DNA of 64,000 bases from an uncultured Aquimarina sp. (GCA_947498785.1 CANMLS010000001.1:62001-126000), one strand, 5' to 3'; numbered from the stretch's first letter, positions 43,857 through 52,240 are shown. Program-made: numbers and translations. Notes: a model not told the origin generated them from the letters alone.

Positions 43857-45887
43857 ATGCAAACAGAAACAATTTTATTGATCATAGTCGCTTTCGTAAT
43901 CGCACTGGTTATAGCATTGTTTCAATATATATATAAGGCAAAGAACAGGAAAAAAAATAGCCTATTCTTTGCTTTTTTACGCTTTCTAAGTGTTTTTGCA
44001 CTTTTGTTATTGCTGATTAATCCAACATTCAAGCAAAAAACGTATTATACTGAGAAACCTGATTTGGTGATTGCTGTAGACAATTCTTCCTCAATAAAAC
44101 ATCTTGGACAAGATCAATCGATTATTAAATTTGTAAATCAAATAAAAGAAAATAAAGAATTAAACGATAGGTTTGATATTATATATTATTCATTTGCTAA
44201 TCAATTAAAAGATTCGTTAGAGTTTTCCTTTGATCAAAAACAAACTAATATATCAAAAGCCTTAGATGAATTAGATCAGATCTATAAAAATACAATTGCA
44301 CCTACAGTATTGATTACTGATGGTAATCAGACTTATGGTAAAGATTATCAATTTAGTAGTTTAGGGTATAAGCAAGCGGTATATCCAATCGTATCTGGAG
44401 ATACAACTGCGGTAACAGATACCAAAATCCAACAACTTAATGTTAATCGTTATGCGTATTTAAAAAATAAATTTCCAGTTGAAGTTATACTCACATACTC
44501 TGGTAAAGAAAATATAACGACTACCTTTCAGGTTACATCAAGTAATGGGGTAGTGTATTCTCAACCAGTAACTTTTTCTCAACAAAATAATTCCGCCGTT
44601 GTTAATTTTACATTACCAGCTAGTAGTGCAGGAGTTATTAAATATGTTGCAAAGTTAACTCCTTTAACAAATGAGAAAAATACTGTAAATAATAGTAAAA
44701 CTTTTGCGGTAGAGGTTATTGATCAAAAGACAAATGTACTTTTAATTGCCGATATAGTACATCCAGATCTCGGAGCTATAAAGAAAAGTGTTGAGAGTAA
44801 TGAAAGACGAAGCATATCGATCAGTAAACCTCAAGAAATAAAAGATATAGAAGAATATCAATTAGTTATTTTATATCAGCCAAATACAAGATTTAGAAAA
44901 GTATATGAAGATCTAAATACGTTAAAAAAGAACTATTTTACTATTACTGGTACCAAAACTGATTGGGTATTTTTAAATAAAATACAAAGCAAATATAAGC
45001 AGGAAACAACACGACAAACAGAATATTACCTTCCTAGATTTAATACTAACTATAGTACATTTCTCCTAGAAGATATTGGTTTTCAGAATTATCCTCCTCT
45101 TATAGGAACTTTTGGAGAAATTAAAATAAACACAAACCACGATCCATTGTTATATCGAACAATTAGTAATATAGAAACTAATGAAGTGTTATTAACCGCA
45201 ATAGAGCAAAATGGAATAAGAGAAGCAGTGTTATTTGGTGAAGGGATATGGAGGTGGAGAGCGCAAAACTACCTAGATAGTCAAAGATTTGAAGAGTTTG
45301 ATGATTTTTTTGGAAAATTAGTGCAATATCTTGCTTCAAATAAAAGAAAAAGCAGATTGAATACGATTTCAGAATCCTTTTATTATGGTAATGCAAATAT
45401 TAATATCAAAGCAGAATATTTTACAAAAAATTATGAGTTTGATAGAAGAGGAAGTTTAAGAATTTCAGTAAAAAATAAAGAAACAGAGGCAACACAGACC
45501 ATACCTATGTTATTAAAAAATAATTCTTATGAAGTCGATTTAAGTAGTCTTTCTGCTGGAAATCATGAATATACAGTGACTGTTTTAGGTGAAAATATTT
45601 CACGTTCAGGAAGTTTTGCCATTCTGGAATACGATGTAGAACAACAATTTCTTAATGCAGATGTAACAAAACTTAACGAAGTCGCTACTAATACTAATGG
45701 AAAGTCATTTCATTTGAACCAAAACAAAGCTTTGATAAAAGATCTTATAGAAGATCAGAGATATCAAACAATACAGAAAAGAAAGGAAAATGTGGTATCT
45801 TTAATAGATTGGAAATATCTATTAGTGATAGTTATTTTATTGCTTTCAATAGAATGGTTTGCACGAAAATATAAAGGACTTATTTAA
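43857..45887 (+). CDS. Membrane protein with von Willebrand factor A domain
   Basis: 676 residues. Two N-terminal membrane helices (about 4-23 and 36-56), then a vWA domain (about 70-180) with the metal-site motif VIAVDNSSS (D-x-S-x-S form) and VLITDGNQTYG. A long extracytoplasmic Ig-like/beta-rich region follows (about 195-640), and a single C-terminal helix (YLLVIVILLLSIEWFA, about 653-670) just before the end. Both termini therefore appear to lie at the inner membrane. The layout resembles the BatA/BatB-type family of aerotolerance-related vWA proteins, but no MoxR ATPase is nearby. Probably co-transcribed with the SPFH gene 20 bases downstream. Confidence 0.8.
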   Translation: MQTETILLIIVAFVIALVIALFQYIYKAKNRKKNSLFFAFLRFLSVFALLLLLINPTFKQKTYYTEKPDLVIAVDNSSSIKHLGQDQSIIKFVNQIKENKELNDRFDIIYYSFANQLKDSLEFSFDQKQTNISKALDELDQIYKNTIAPTVLITDGNQTYGKDYQFSSLGYKQAVYPIVSGDTTAVTDTKIQQLNVNRYAYLKNKFPVEVILTYSGKENITTTFQVTSSNGVVYSQPVTFSQQNNSAVVNFTLPASSAGVIKYVAKLTPLTNEKNTVNNSKTFAVEVIDQKTNVLLIADIVHPDLGAIKKSVESNERRSISISKPQEIKDIEEYQLVILYQPNTRFRKVYEDLNTLKKNYFTITGTKTDWVFLNKIQSKYKQETTRQTEYYLPRFNTNYSTFLLEDIGFQNYPPLIGTFGEIKINTNHDPLLYRTISNIETNEVLLTAIEQNGIREAVLFGEGIWRWRAQNYLDSQRFEEFDDFFGKLVQYLASNKRKSRLNTISESFYYGNANINIKAEYFTKNYEFDRRGSLRISVKNKETEATQTIPMLLKNNSYEVDLSSLSAGNHEYTVTVLGENISRSGSFAILEYDVEQQFLNADVTKLNEVATNTNGKSFHLNQNKALIKDLIEDQRYQTIQKRKENVVSLIDWKYLLVIVILLLSIEWFARKYKGLI

Positions 45888-45907
45888 AATTAAAATTCAG
45901 AATTATT

Positions 45908-46723
45908 ATGGAAAAATTACCAAAGATAGGATTGCCTATTTTGATTATTATTGTTTTATCAATTGTCTTTATTGCAAAATCTACCATTACTATTGGTTCT
46001 GGAGAGGCAGGAGTGTTGTATAAAACATTTGGCGGTGGTGTGGTAACAGATGAACCTCCACTAGGAGAAGGTTTTCATCTAGTAGCACCTTGGAATAAAG
46101 TAATCGTTTATGAAGTACGACAACAGGAAGTTTTTGAAAAGATGCAAGTACTTTCTTCTAATGGATTAGAAATTAAACTAGATGCATCAGCTTGGTTTCA
46201 ACCTGATTACGCAAAATTAGGTTTATTACATCAACAAAAAGGAGAGAACTATGTTGCTAGGATATTATTACCAACTATACGATCAGCTGCACGTAGTGTT
46301 GTAGGGAGATATACTCCAGAACAATTATATTCTAGTAAAAGAGATGTTATACAAAAAGAGATTTTTGAAGAGACTAAAAAGATTGTAGAGAATCAATTTA
46401 TTCAACTTAATGAAGTATTAGTTCGTGATGTAACGTTACCACCTACTATTAAAGAAGCAATAGAACGTAAATTAAAGCAAGAGCAAGAATCATTAGAATA
46501 TGAGTTCAAATTAACCAAAGCTCAAAAAGAAGCAGAAAGACAAAAGATTGATGCAGAAGGAAAAGCAATAGCTAACCAAATTCTAAGTGCTTCCTTAACC
46601 GATAAAATTCTTAAAGAAAAAGGAATTGAAGCTACTTTAGAACTGGCAAAATCGCCTAATGCAAAAGTAGTTGTTGTAGGTTCTGGACAAGATGGTATGC
46701 CTTTGATTCTTGGAAATCAATGA
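45908..46723 (+). CDS. SPFH/prohibitin family membrane protein
   Basis: 271 residues. One N-terminal membrane helix (about 7-26), then the SPFH domain (about 30-200): GSGEAGVLYKTFGGGV, VYEVRQQEVFEKMQ and ARSVVGRYTPEQLYSSKRD are typical prohibitin segments. A long helix/coiled coil (about 185-235, KLKQEQESLEYEFKLTKAQK) and a short Ala/Gly-rich tail (VVVVGSGQDGMPL) complete the family plan. Such proteins form large ring scaffolds in the membrane. A specific role cannot be assigned. A clean terminator follows at 46755-46782. Confidence 0.92.
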   Translation: MEKLPKIGLPILIIIVLSIVFIAKSTITIGSGEAGVLYKTFGGGVVTDEPPLGEGFHLVAPWNKVIVYEVRQQEVFEKMQVLSSNGLEIKLDASAWFQPDYAKLGLLHQQKGENYVARILLPTIRSAARSVVGRYTPEQLYSSKRDVIQKEIFEETKKIVENQFIQLNEVLVRDVTLPPTIKEAIERKLKQEQESLEYEFKLTKAQKEAERQKIDAEGKAIANQILSASLTDKILKEKGIEATLELAKSPNAKVVVVGSGQDGMPLILGNQ

Positions 46724-46754
46724 CAAAAAAATACTTTAACAAAATAATATTTCT

Positions 46755-46782
46755 ATTGGCGTCTTTTGGACGCCAATTTTTA
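46755..46782 (+). terminator. Terminator after the SPFH gene
   Basis: Perfect 9-base stem ATTGGCGTC / GACGCCAAT (46755-46763, 46769-46777) with a 5-base loop and a T-run directly after. Rightward, 32 bases after the stop codon. Confidence 0.85.
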
Positions 46783-47080
46783 TTATATGAAGAGGGGAAG
46801 GGCTTTTTTAATTATGAAAAAAACATCTTTTTATAACGAATTGAAGAAAGTTTAGATCCTTTTGGAAATTATAAAAAATTATAAGACTTTATCTATATGA
46901 TAATGTATAACAGAATTTGACTGAAATAATATGCAAACAAAAAATGCTATTGAATACTTAAAAAATGAACCTATACAAAGTTATTGAATAAAATTAGGAC
47001 TCTCTGTTTTGAAAAAACAATGAAGTTATCGGGTAGCTATAGTATTTTCTTTTTTTTTAAATATAAATAACAGCAAATGA

Positions 47081-47112
47081 AAGGTCTTCATAAAGATGAT
47101 AATGAAGACCTT
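47081..47112 (-). terminator. Hairpin after the leftward HhH gene
   Basis: Perfect 11-base stem AAGGTCTTCAT / ATGAAGACCTT (47081-47091, 47102-47112) with a 10-base loop, 30 bases past the stop of the leftward gene at 47142. On the minus strand it is followed by TCATTTGC, a modest U-tract. Confidence 0.6.
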
Positions 47113-47141
47113 ATCTAAAATAGCGGAATGGTTAGTGGTTA

Positions 47142-47654
47142 CTATTTTTCTTTTAGTTTTTTTGCTTGTTCAGACCAATTATCCCTTTCAATTCTTCCAG
47201 GGAAAAACTGAATAAGAGCTGTAACTGTGTCAATATCTTCTTTGGTGAATTTGCTAATTTGATCAAAAGTATAAATACCAATACTGTTTAATTTTTCTTC
47301 AATAAAAGGTCCAACACCACTAATTAGTTTTAAGTCATCTTTTTGTGATGCATCAGCTTTGCCAAAGCTATCAAAATTTAACTCAGGAAGAGAATCTCCA
47401 TTAGTTATAGCTACGCCACCATGGTCTCTGGTTTTAATTGCTTTAATATCATTGTCATTAGAAGTAGAAAAAGTAGAATTGGCTTTTTCATGATTAGCAT
47501 TTTTAAGTAACGTGTTTTTTCTTTCACATTCATCTAATGCTTTTTTATATTTACTTTTTAGTGTCCATTTGGATAAAAGCCAACCTAGTAAGAATGCCAG
47601 GAACAATAATAATAATAAGCACCACCAGTTTGCTTCATTTATAAAATCTAACAT
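47142..47654 (-). CDS. Membrane-anchored protein with helix-hairpin-helix motif
   Basis: 170 residues. N-terminal membrane helix (about 11-29, WWCLLLLLFLAFLLGWLLS), a polar Ser/Asn/Asp-rich linker (to about 105), then a compact helical domain: DLKLISGVGPFIEEKLNSIG (about 106-125), followed by IYTFDQISKFTKEDID. This is the helix-hairpin-helix type seen at the end of TfoX-like and RuvA-like domains (I-x-G-V-G-P-x-x-E-x-x-L-x-x-x-G-I-x-T). It ends PGRIERDNWSEQAKKL. Often such domains are attached to NADH-quinone or ribosomal proteins; here the function is unknown. It follows the OmpA gene by 13 bases, so they form one operon. Confidence 0.7.
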   Translation of the reverse strand: MLDFINEANWWCLLLLLFLAFLLGWLLSKWTLKSKYKKALDECERKNTLLKNANHEKANSTFSTSNDNDIKAIKTRDHGGVAITNGDSLPELNFDSFGKADASQKDDLKLISGVGPFIEEKLNSIGIYTFDQISKFTKEDIDTVTALIQFFPGRIERDNWSEQAKKLKEK

Positions 47655-47667
47655 AGTTGTTGTGTAT

Positions 47668-48594
47668 TTAGTTTACGGTTATTTCTATTCGTCTGTTTTT
47701 TGCTTTGTTTTCTTCGCTGTCATTTGAAGCAATTGGGTTGGATTCACCTTGAGAAGAAGCTTTGATTCTTTCTTTTGAAATACCTTGAGAAATTAGATAA
47801 GCTTTTACATTATTAGCTCGCTGTTGGCCATACCACAAATTTGCTTCCTTTCCACCAACATCATCTGTATGTCCAACAATATTGACTTTTTTATCAGGGT
47901 ATTTTTCTAAGTAGTTCTTAAGCTCTAAGGCATAATTAGATAAAGTAGCATCTGGCTGAAATGTTTTTTGAGCAAAACTGGAGTATAGTGTTCTGTTAGC
48001 GATGCTTTTTTCTACTTCTTCAAGTCTGGATGTGTCAAGATCTCCAAAATTTAAAAGAATACCTCCATTATAAGTGCCATCCTGATTGTATGTGTATTCT
48101 TCTAATTGGGATTTAGTTACAATACGATTAGCATTAATACCAGCTTCGATAAGAATATCTTTGATAAAATTTGCTCTAGAAATCCCAAATTTACTGGTGT
48201 CTTCAGCCTCAATAGAATTTTCAAAACCAGTGATAATAAGTTCTTGATCTTGGTGTTGGCCTAAGTAATTGGCAACTTGCTCGCCAAAACCTTCAAGAGT
48301 GCTGGGGATATGCACATTACCATTAGTACTGTTGATTCTAAAGTTTTCGTAATATCTAAATACTTCTTGATTTTTATTGTCTATTGCAAATAAACCAGCC
48401 TGAGAGTTGTTAGCATTGGCAATACTATCTTCATAAGCTTTTTTGGCAAGCGCATCAGCTTCAGTGTCTATTTCATTTTTAACGACAATACTGTTTTTGT
48501 CTAGATCTTTAGCGCACCAATCACAAGAATAATACCACCATATTCCTAGCCATGCAAATAGTAAAAAAAAGAGGAATGAGAATAAGCCTTTCAT
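47668..48594 (-). CDS. OmpA family peptidoglycan-associated protein
   Basis: 308 residues. A hydrophobic N-terminal segment (about 3-23) acts as signal or anchor. The C-terminal half (about 195-308) is an OmpA domain: DKKVNIVGHTDDVGGKEANL (about 233-252) with the Asp and Arg that bind meso-diaminopimelate, then QRANNVKAYLISQGISKERI and SQGESNPIASNDSEENKAKN with RRIE. A second, weaker OmpA-like region (about 75-190; NYLGQHQDQELIITGFENS) precedes it, so this looks like a duplicated domain with the first copy degenerate. Presumably tethers the envelope to peptidoglycan. Divergent from the his operon; its control region and the his leader share 48595-48769. Confidence 0.85.
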   Translation of the reverse strand: MKGLFSFLFFLLFAWLGIWWYYSCDWCAKDLDKNSIVVKNEIDTEADALAKKAYEDSIANANNSQAGLFAIDNKNQEVFRYYENFRINSTNGNVHIPSTLEGFGEQVANYLGQHQDQELIITGFENSIEAEDTSKFGISRANFIKDILIEAGINANRIVTKSQLEEYTYNQDGTYNGGILLNFGDLDTSRLEEVEKSIANRTLYSSFAQKTFQPDATLSNYALELKNYLEKYPDKKVNIVGHTDDVGGKEANLWYGQQRANNVKAYLISQGISKERIKASSQGESNPIASNDSEENKAKNRRIEITVN

Positions 48595-48769
48595 AAATTG
48601 TTGATTAGTTAGTTACTTAAAGTTATAAAAATGTTTATTACTAACCTATTTAAAATGTTAAAATCTAGTGATTTATAGACCGAAAAAAGATGAACCTCAA
48701 AAAAATAAGTTGAAATGCATTTCAGAAAAAATAATTTTTTATAAATTCGCGGAGTATTTAAATAGAAAA

Positions 48770-48826
48770 ATGAAAAACATTCTTTTGCATCATCATCATT
48801 CTTACATTCTCGCACAAGCGTGGTAA
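48770..48826 (+). CDS. hisL: Histidine operon leader peptide
   Basis: 18 codons plus stop: MKNILLHHHHSYILAQAW. Four consecutive CAT (His) codons at 48788-48799. Such a run has no other ready explanation directly in front of a complete his operon and its terminator. In classical attenuation, shortage of charged tRNA-His stalls the ribosome on these codons. When stalled, bases from about 48812 onward would be free, including CAAGCG at 48815-48820, which can pair with the 5' arm of the downstream terminator. The start ATG has no Shine-Dalgarno sequence, as is usual in Bacteroidota. It is not annotated by ordinary length cut-offs. Sequence evidence is strong; function is by analogy to enteric and other his leaders. 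Confidence 0.8.
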   Translation: MKNILLHHHHSYILAQAW

Positions 48827-48889
48827 GTTGATATGTGTATAAGTTATCATATAATAAAATCCCGTTTGAGCAGTTCAAACGGGTTTTTT
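48815..48889 (+). promoter_or_regulatory. his attenuator: antiterminator pairing and terminator
   Basis: Terminator stem CCCGTTTGA (48861-48869) and TCAAACGGG (48875-48883), perfect 9 pairs with a 5-base loop, AAAA before and TTTTTTG after. The competing pairing is CAAGCG (48815-48820, inside the end of hisL) with CGTTTG (48863-48868), six pairs including one G-U. The two structures are mutually exclusive, giving the switch expected for histidine-controlled read-through into hisG at 48943. Confidence 0.7.
48857..48889 (+). terminator. his attenuator terminator
   Basis: GC-rich perfect 9-base stem with flanking A- and T-runs, ending in TTTTTTG; 54 bases before the hisG start. No gene ends just upstream on this strand except the leader ORF, which marks it as an attenuator. 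Confidence 0.85.
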
Positions 48890-48942
48890 GTTTTCATAAA
48901 ACTTTTTTTGAACTGATTAGACACAACAACAACAAAAATAAA

Positions 48943-49800
48943 ATGTCAAAAATTAAAATTGCTATTCAGAAAAGTGGACGTCTTAACGAAGATTCGGTCA
49001 AAATATTAAAAGATTGTGGTATTTCCATTGATAATGGAAAAGATCAATTAAAAGCTCAAACACGTAATTTCCCCATGGAAGTTATGTTTTTACGTAATGG
49101 AGATATTCCTCAATACCTTAGAGATGGAGTGGTTGATATTGCTATTATCGGGGAAAATGTACTTATAGAAAAAGGGACAGATATTTCTATTGCAGAACGT
49201 CTTAATTTTTCTAAGTGTAAAGTTTCTCTTGCGGTTCCAAAAGATTTTGAATACAATTCTATTCAGGATCTCGAAGGTAAAAGAATTGCTACTTCATATC
49301 CGAATACGGTTAATAACTATCTGGATAAGCAAGGAATCTCTGCAGAGTTACACCAAATTTCTGGTTCAGTAGAGATTGCACCCAATATTGGTTTGGCTGA
49401 TGCAATTTGTGATATTGTTTCTAGTGGAAGTACCTTATTTAAAAATAACCTGAAAGAGGTAGAAGTAATGCTCACTTCTGAAGCCGTATTGGCTGTTTCG
49501 CCTAGCATATCTGAAGAAAATAGAAGTCTATTAGAGAAATTACAATTTAGAATTAAAGCCGTCTTAAAAGCTCGCAATTCAAAGTATGTATTGCTTAATG
49601 CTCCAAATAGTAAGATAGAAAATATTGTAAAAATATTACCAGGGATGCGTAGCCCAACAGTACTACCGTTAGCAGAAAAAGGATGGAGCTCAATTCATAC
49701 TGTTGTAGAGAAGAATAAGTTTTGGGATATTCTGGATGAGTTGAAAGCTGAAGGCGCTGAGGGAATTTTAGTGTGTCCGATTGAAAAAATGGTATTGTAA
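48943..49800 (+). CDS. hisG: ATP phosphoribosyltransferase HisG
   Basis: 285 residues, the long form with a C-terminal regulatory domain, so no HisZ is needed. First step of histidine synthesis, joining ATP and PRPP; feedback-inhibited by histidine. Motifs: KIKIAIQKSGRLNEDSVKIL (2-21), RDGVVDIAIIGENVLIE (about 56-72), the PRPP loop SSGSTLFKNNL (about 158-168), and C-terminal MRSPTVLPLAEKGWSSIHTV. The longest frame begins at 48835, inside the attenuator; the ATG at 48943 gives the normal N-terminus MSKIKIAIQ and is the only sensible start. First gene of the his operon. Confidence 0.96.
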   Translation: MSKIKIAIQKSGRLNEDSVKILKDCGISIDNGKDQLKAQTRNFPMEVMFLRNGDIPQYLRDGVVDIAIIGENVLIEKGTDISIAERLNFSKCKVSLAVPKDFEYNSIQDLEGKRIATSYPNTVNNYLDKQGISAELHQISGSVEIAPNIGLADAICDIVSSGSTLFKNNLKEVEVMLTSEAVLAVSPSISEENRSLLEKLQFRIKAVLKARNSKYVLLNAPNSKIENIVKILPGMRSPTVLPLAEKGWSSIHTVVEKNKFWDILDELKAEGAEGILVCPIEKMVL

Positions 49801-49820
49801 TTAGATAAAGAACAAGGATA

Positions 49821-51104
49821 ATGAAAAAGATATACAATCCAGATAGGAATTCTTGGTCAGAGATTTTAAAACGGCCAACACAAACCGTTGAAGATATAGA
49901 AGATGTTGTTTTGCAAATTTTTGATGAAATAAAAAAAGAAGGGGATCAAGCGGTTGATCGATACACTCAAAAGTTTGATCAGGTAAAGCTTGATGATATT
50001 TTGGTTTCTTCTAAGGAAATAGACGACGCAAAAGAACTTGTTAGTCAGGAATTGAAAGATGCAATTCAATTAGCTAAATCTAATATAACAGCATTTCATG
50101 CTGCACAAAAGACAAATAAAATTTTAGTAAATACAAATATTGGAGTTGAATGTTGGCAAGAAAAGAGACCAATTCAAAAGGTTGGGTTATATATTCCTGG
50201 AGGAACAGCGCCGTTATTCTCTACAATTTTAATGTTAACTATTCCGGCAAACCTTGCGGGTTGCGAAGAGATTGTGTTATGTTCACCTCCTAATAAAGAA
50301 GGAAAGATACATCCGGCTATTTTATATACAGCCGATCTTTGTGGTGTAACCAAAATATGTAAAGTAGGAGGAATTCAGGCGATTGCAGGGATGACTTTTG
50401 GCACAGAAACCATTCCACAAGTATATAAAATATTTGGACCAGGGAATCAATTTGTAACCGTAGCAAAACAATTAGCAACTAAGTTTGGTGTGGCCATAGA
50501 TATGCCAGCAGGACCAAGTGAATTACTTGTGATGGCAGATGATACTGCAAAAGCATCTTTTGTAGCATCAGATTTATTGAGTCAGGCAGAACATGGTAAA
50601 GATAGTCAAGTGATTCTAGTATCTATTTCAAAAGAAATGATTAATAAGGTAGAAGAAGAGATCATAAAACAAGTCAAAGTATTGCCAAGAAAAGAAATAG
50701 CAGAAGGAGCAATTGCTAATTCAAAGTTGATTTATGTTGAAAGTGATAAAGAAGCTATTGATCTCATTAATGAGTACGGTCCAGAGCATTTTATAGTATG
50801 TGTAGAAGATGAAGATTTTTATATTGATAGGATATTGAATGCAGGTTCCATATTTATAGGTAATTACACACCAGAAAGTGCTGGTGACTATGCTTCTGGA
50901 ACAAATCATACGTTACCTACAAATGGATATGCGAAGCAGTATAGTGGTGTAAATTTGGATAGTTTTATGAAGTCAATGACCTTTCAGAAAATATCAAAAA
51001 AAGGGATTCAAACCATAGGAAATGCGATTGAACTTATGGCAGAAGCTGAAGGTTTACATGCTCATAAAAATGCAGTTACATTAAGATTAGAAAGTTTAAA
51101 ATAA
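49821..51104 (+). CDS. hisD: Histidinol dehydrogenase HisD
   Basis: 427 residues. Zinc enzyme that oxidises histidinol to histidine in two NAD-dependent steps, the last of the pathway. Motifs: QKVGLYIPGGTAPLFSTILM (about 118-137), FGPGNQFVTVAKQL (about 210-223), DMPAGPSELLVMADDTAKAS (about 232-251), LLSQAEHGKDSQVILVS with the zinc Gln/His, GPEHFIVCVED and TNHTLPTNGYAKQYSGVNLD with the catalytic Glu/His region, all in place. It starts 20 bases after hisG with no repeat in between. Confidence 0.96.
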   Translation: MKKIYNPDRNSWSEILKRPTQTVEDIEDVVLQIFDEIKKEGDQAVDRYTQKFDQVKLDDILVSSKEIDDAKELVSQELKDAIQLAKSNITAFHAAQKTNKILVNTNIGVECWQEKRPIQKVGLYIPGGTAPLFSTILMLTIPANLAGCEEIVLCSPPNKEGKIHPAILYTADLCGVTKICKVGGIQAIAGMTFGTETIPQVYKIFGPGNQFVTVAKQLATKFGVAIDMPAGPSELLVMADDTAKASFVASDLLSQAEHGKDSQVILVSISKEMINKVEEEIIKQVKVLPRKEIAEGAIANSKLIYVESDKEAIDLINEYGPEHFIVCVEDEDFYIDRILNAGSIFIGNYTPESAGDYASGTNHTLPTNGYAKQYSGVNLDSFMKSMTFQKISKKGIQTIGNAIELMAEAEGLHAHKNAVTLRLESLK

Positions 51105-51110
51105 AACCAT

Positions 51111-51133
51111 CATCCTGAAATGATTTTTGGATG
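51111..51133 (+). repeat. Palindromic repeat in the hisD-hisC gap
   Basis: CATCCTGAAA (51111-51120) and TTTTTGGATG (51124-51133) pair over nine of ten positions. The sequence is a form of the CATCCTGAAxxxxTTCAGGATG intergenic element known from Flavobacteriaceae. The ATG at 51131 that opens the longest hisC frame belongs to this repeat. Confidence 0.5.
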
Positions 51134-51142
51134 ACACGAGAA

Positions 51143-52195
51143 ATGAGTAAAAAACAATTTGATATAACACAATTAGTTCGCAAAAATGTATTAGGGTTGA
51201 AACCATATAGTTCAGCGAGAGATGAATTTACAGATTTTGATCAGGATATGATTTTTCTTGATGCTAATGAGAATCCATACGAGAATGGAGTAAATCGATA
51301 CCCAGACCCACAACAGAGAAGTCTAAAAACGATTTTAGCAGACCAAAAACAAGTTTCTAAGCATAATATACTTTTGGGTAATGGTAGTGATGAAGTTTTA
51401 GATTTGATATATAGAGCATTTTGCGAACCAGAAATAGATAACGTTATTACATTGCCTCCTACATATGGTATGTATACTGTATTGGCTAATATAAATAATG
51501 TCGAGGAAAAGAAAGTATTGTTAAATGCAGATTTTCAACCTGATGTAGAAGGGATATTCAACACTATTAATGAGAATTCAAAAATACTATTCATATGTTC
51601 ACCTAATAATCCTTCAGGAAACTTAATAGAAAGAGAACGTATACTTCAAATTTTAGAACGTTTTGAAGGAATAGTAGTTATTGATGAAGCATATATCGAT
51701 TTTACAGATAAAGAAAGTTGGGTGAGGAATTTAAATACATATCCTAACCTTATTGTAACTCAAACATTGTCTAAAGCCTATGGTTTGGCAGGTATACGTT
51801 TAGGAGTTTGTTATGCTTCCAAAGAAATAATTAATATCTTAAATAAGATCAAGCCTCCATATAATGTAAATGAATTAACTCAGCAACGTGCATTGCAGAG
51901 AGTACGTGATAAAGATCAGATCAAAATAGAGGTAAACACAATTATAGAAGGCCGAACCGAGTTAGAAAAAGCTTTGTCACAAGTAAGTTTTGCAGAAAAA
52001 GTGTTTCGTAGTGACGCCAATTTTATTTTAACAAGAGTAGATGATGCTAATAAAAGGTATGATCAGTTAATTAAAGAACGAATTGTGGTGCGTAATCGAA
52101 GTACTCAACCACTATGTGAAAATACATTACGATTTACAGTAGGAACAAAAGAGGAAAACGATAAATTAATAAAAGTATTAAAACAATTAAAATAA
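51143..52195 (+). CDS. hisC: Histidinol-phosphate aminotransferase HisC
   Basis: 350 residues from the ATG at 51143 (MSKKQFDITQLVRKNVLGLK). PLP enzyme converting imidazole acetol phosphate to histidinol phosphate. Family marks: LDANENPYENGVNRYPDPQQ (about 43-62), LLGNGSDEVLDLIYRAFC (about 79-96), FICSPNNPSGNLI (about 152-164), DEAYIDF, and the PLP lysine in TLSKAYGLAGIRLG (about 213-226). The longest frame adds four residues starting at an ATG that sits inside a palindromic repeat, so the second ATG is preferred. Confidence 0.95.
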   Translation: MSKKQFDITQLVRKNVLGLKPYSSARDEFTDFDQDMIFLDANENPYENGVNRYPDPQQRSLKTILADQKQVSKHNILLGNGSDEVLDLIYRAFCEPEIDNVITLPPTYGMYTVLANINNVEEKKVLLNADFQPDVEGIFNTINENSKILFICSPNNPSGNLIERERILQILERFEGIVVIDEAYIDFTDKESWVRNLNTYPNLIVTQTLSKAYGLAGIRLGVCYASKEIINILNKIKPPYNVNELTQQRALQRVRDKDQIKIEVNTIIEGRTELEKALSQVSFAEKVFRSDANFILTRVDDANKRYDQLIKERIVVRNRSTQPLCENTLRFTVGTKEENDKLIKVLKQLK

Positions 52196-52203
52196 ATCCT
52201 TGT

Positions 52204-52237
52204 TCCTTCTCCCTTTGGGAGAGGGTTAGGGTGAGGG
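52204..52237 (+). repeat. Widespread REP-like palindrome in the hisC-hisB gap
   Basis: Stem CCTTCTCCC (52205-52213) and GGGAGAGGG (52217-52225), loop TTT, then TTAGGGTGAGGG. Translated on the opposite strand this gives the [12 protein letters not shown] peptide known from spurious ORFs in very many bacterial genomes, a well-known dispersed repeat. It ends three bases before the hisB start. Confidence 0.75.
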
Positions 52238-52240
52238 TGT

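Larger units (their letters stand above)
46724..47141. other. Intergenic region with terminators and possible decayed coding
   Basis: About 420 bases. It holds the terminator of the SPFH gene (46755-46782) and, at its right end, the hairpin serving the leftward gene pair (47081-47112). Between about 46813 and 47045 there are short frames with coding flavour (MKKTSFYNELKKV; RIEESLDPFGNYKKL; MQTKNAIEYLKNEPIQSY), each closed by stops; perhaps a decayed gene, not assignable. Confidence 0.4.
48595..48942 (+). promoter_or_regulatory. his operon leader region
   Basis: About 350 bases between the leftward OmpA gene and hisG. It contains the hisL leader ORF (48770-48826), an antiterminator pairing site and the attenuator (48857-48889). 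A weak -7 element TAAATTCG is at 48742-48749, 28 bases before hisL. Confidence 0.75.

Noticed and set aside
48609..48878. 89-residue leftward ORF across the his leader
   Set aside because: It lies antisense to the leader peptide and attenuator and has no motif; a chance frame.
48835..48942. 36-residue N-terminal extension of HisG
   Set aside because: It runs through the attenuator hairpin, and HisG family proteins begin at MSKIKIAIQ-like sequence.
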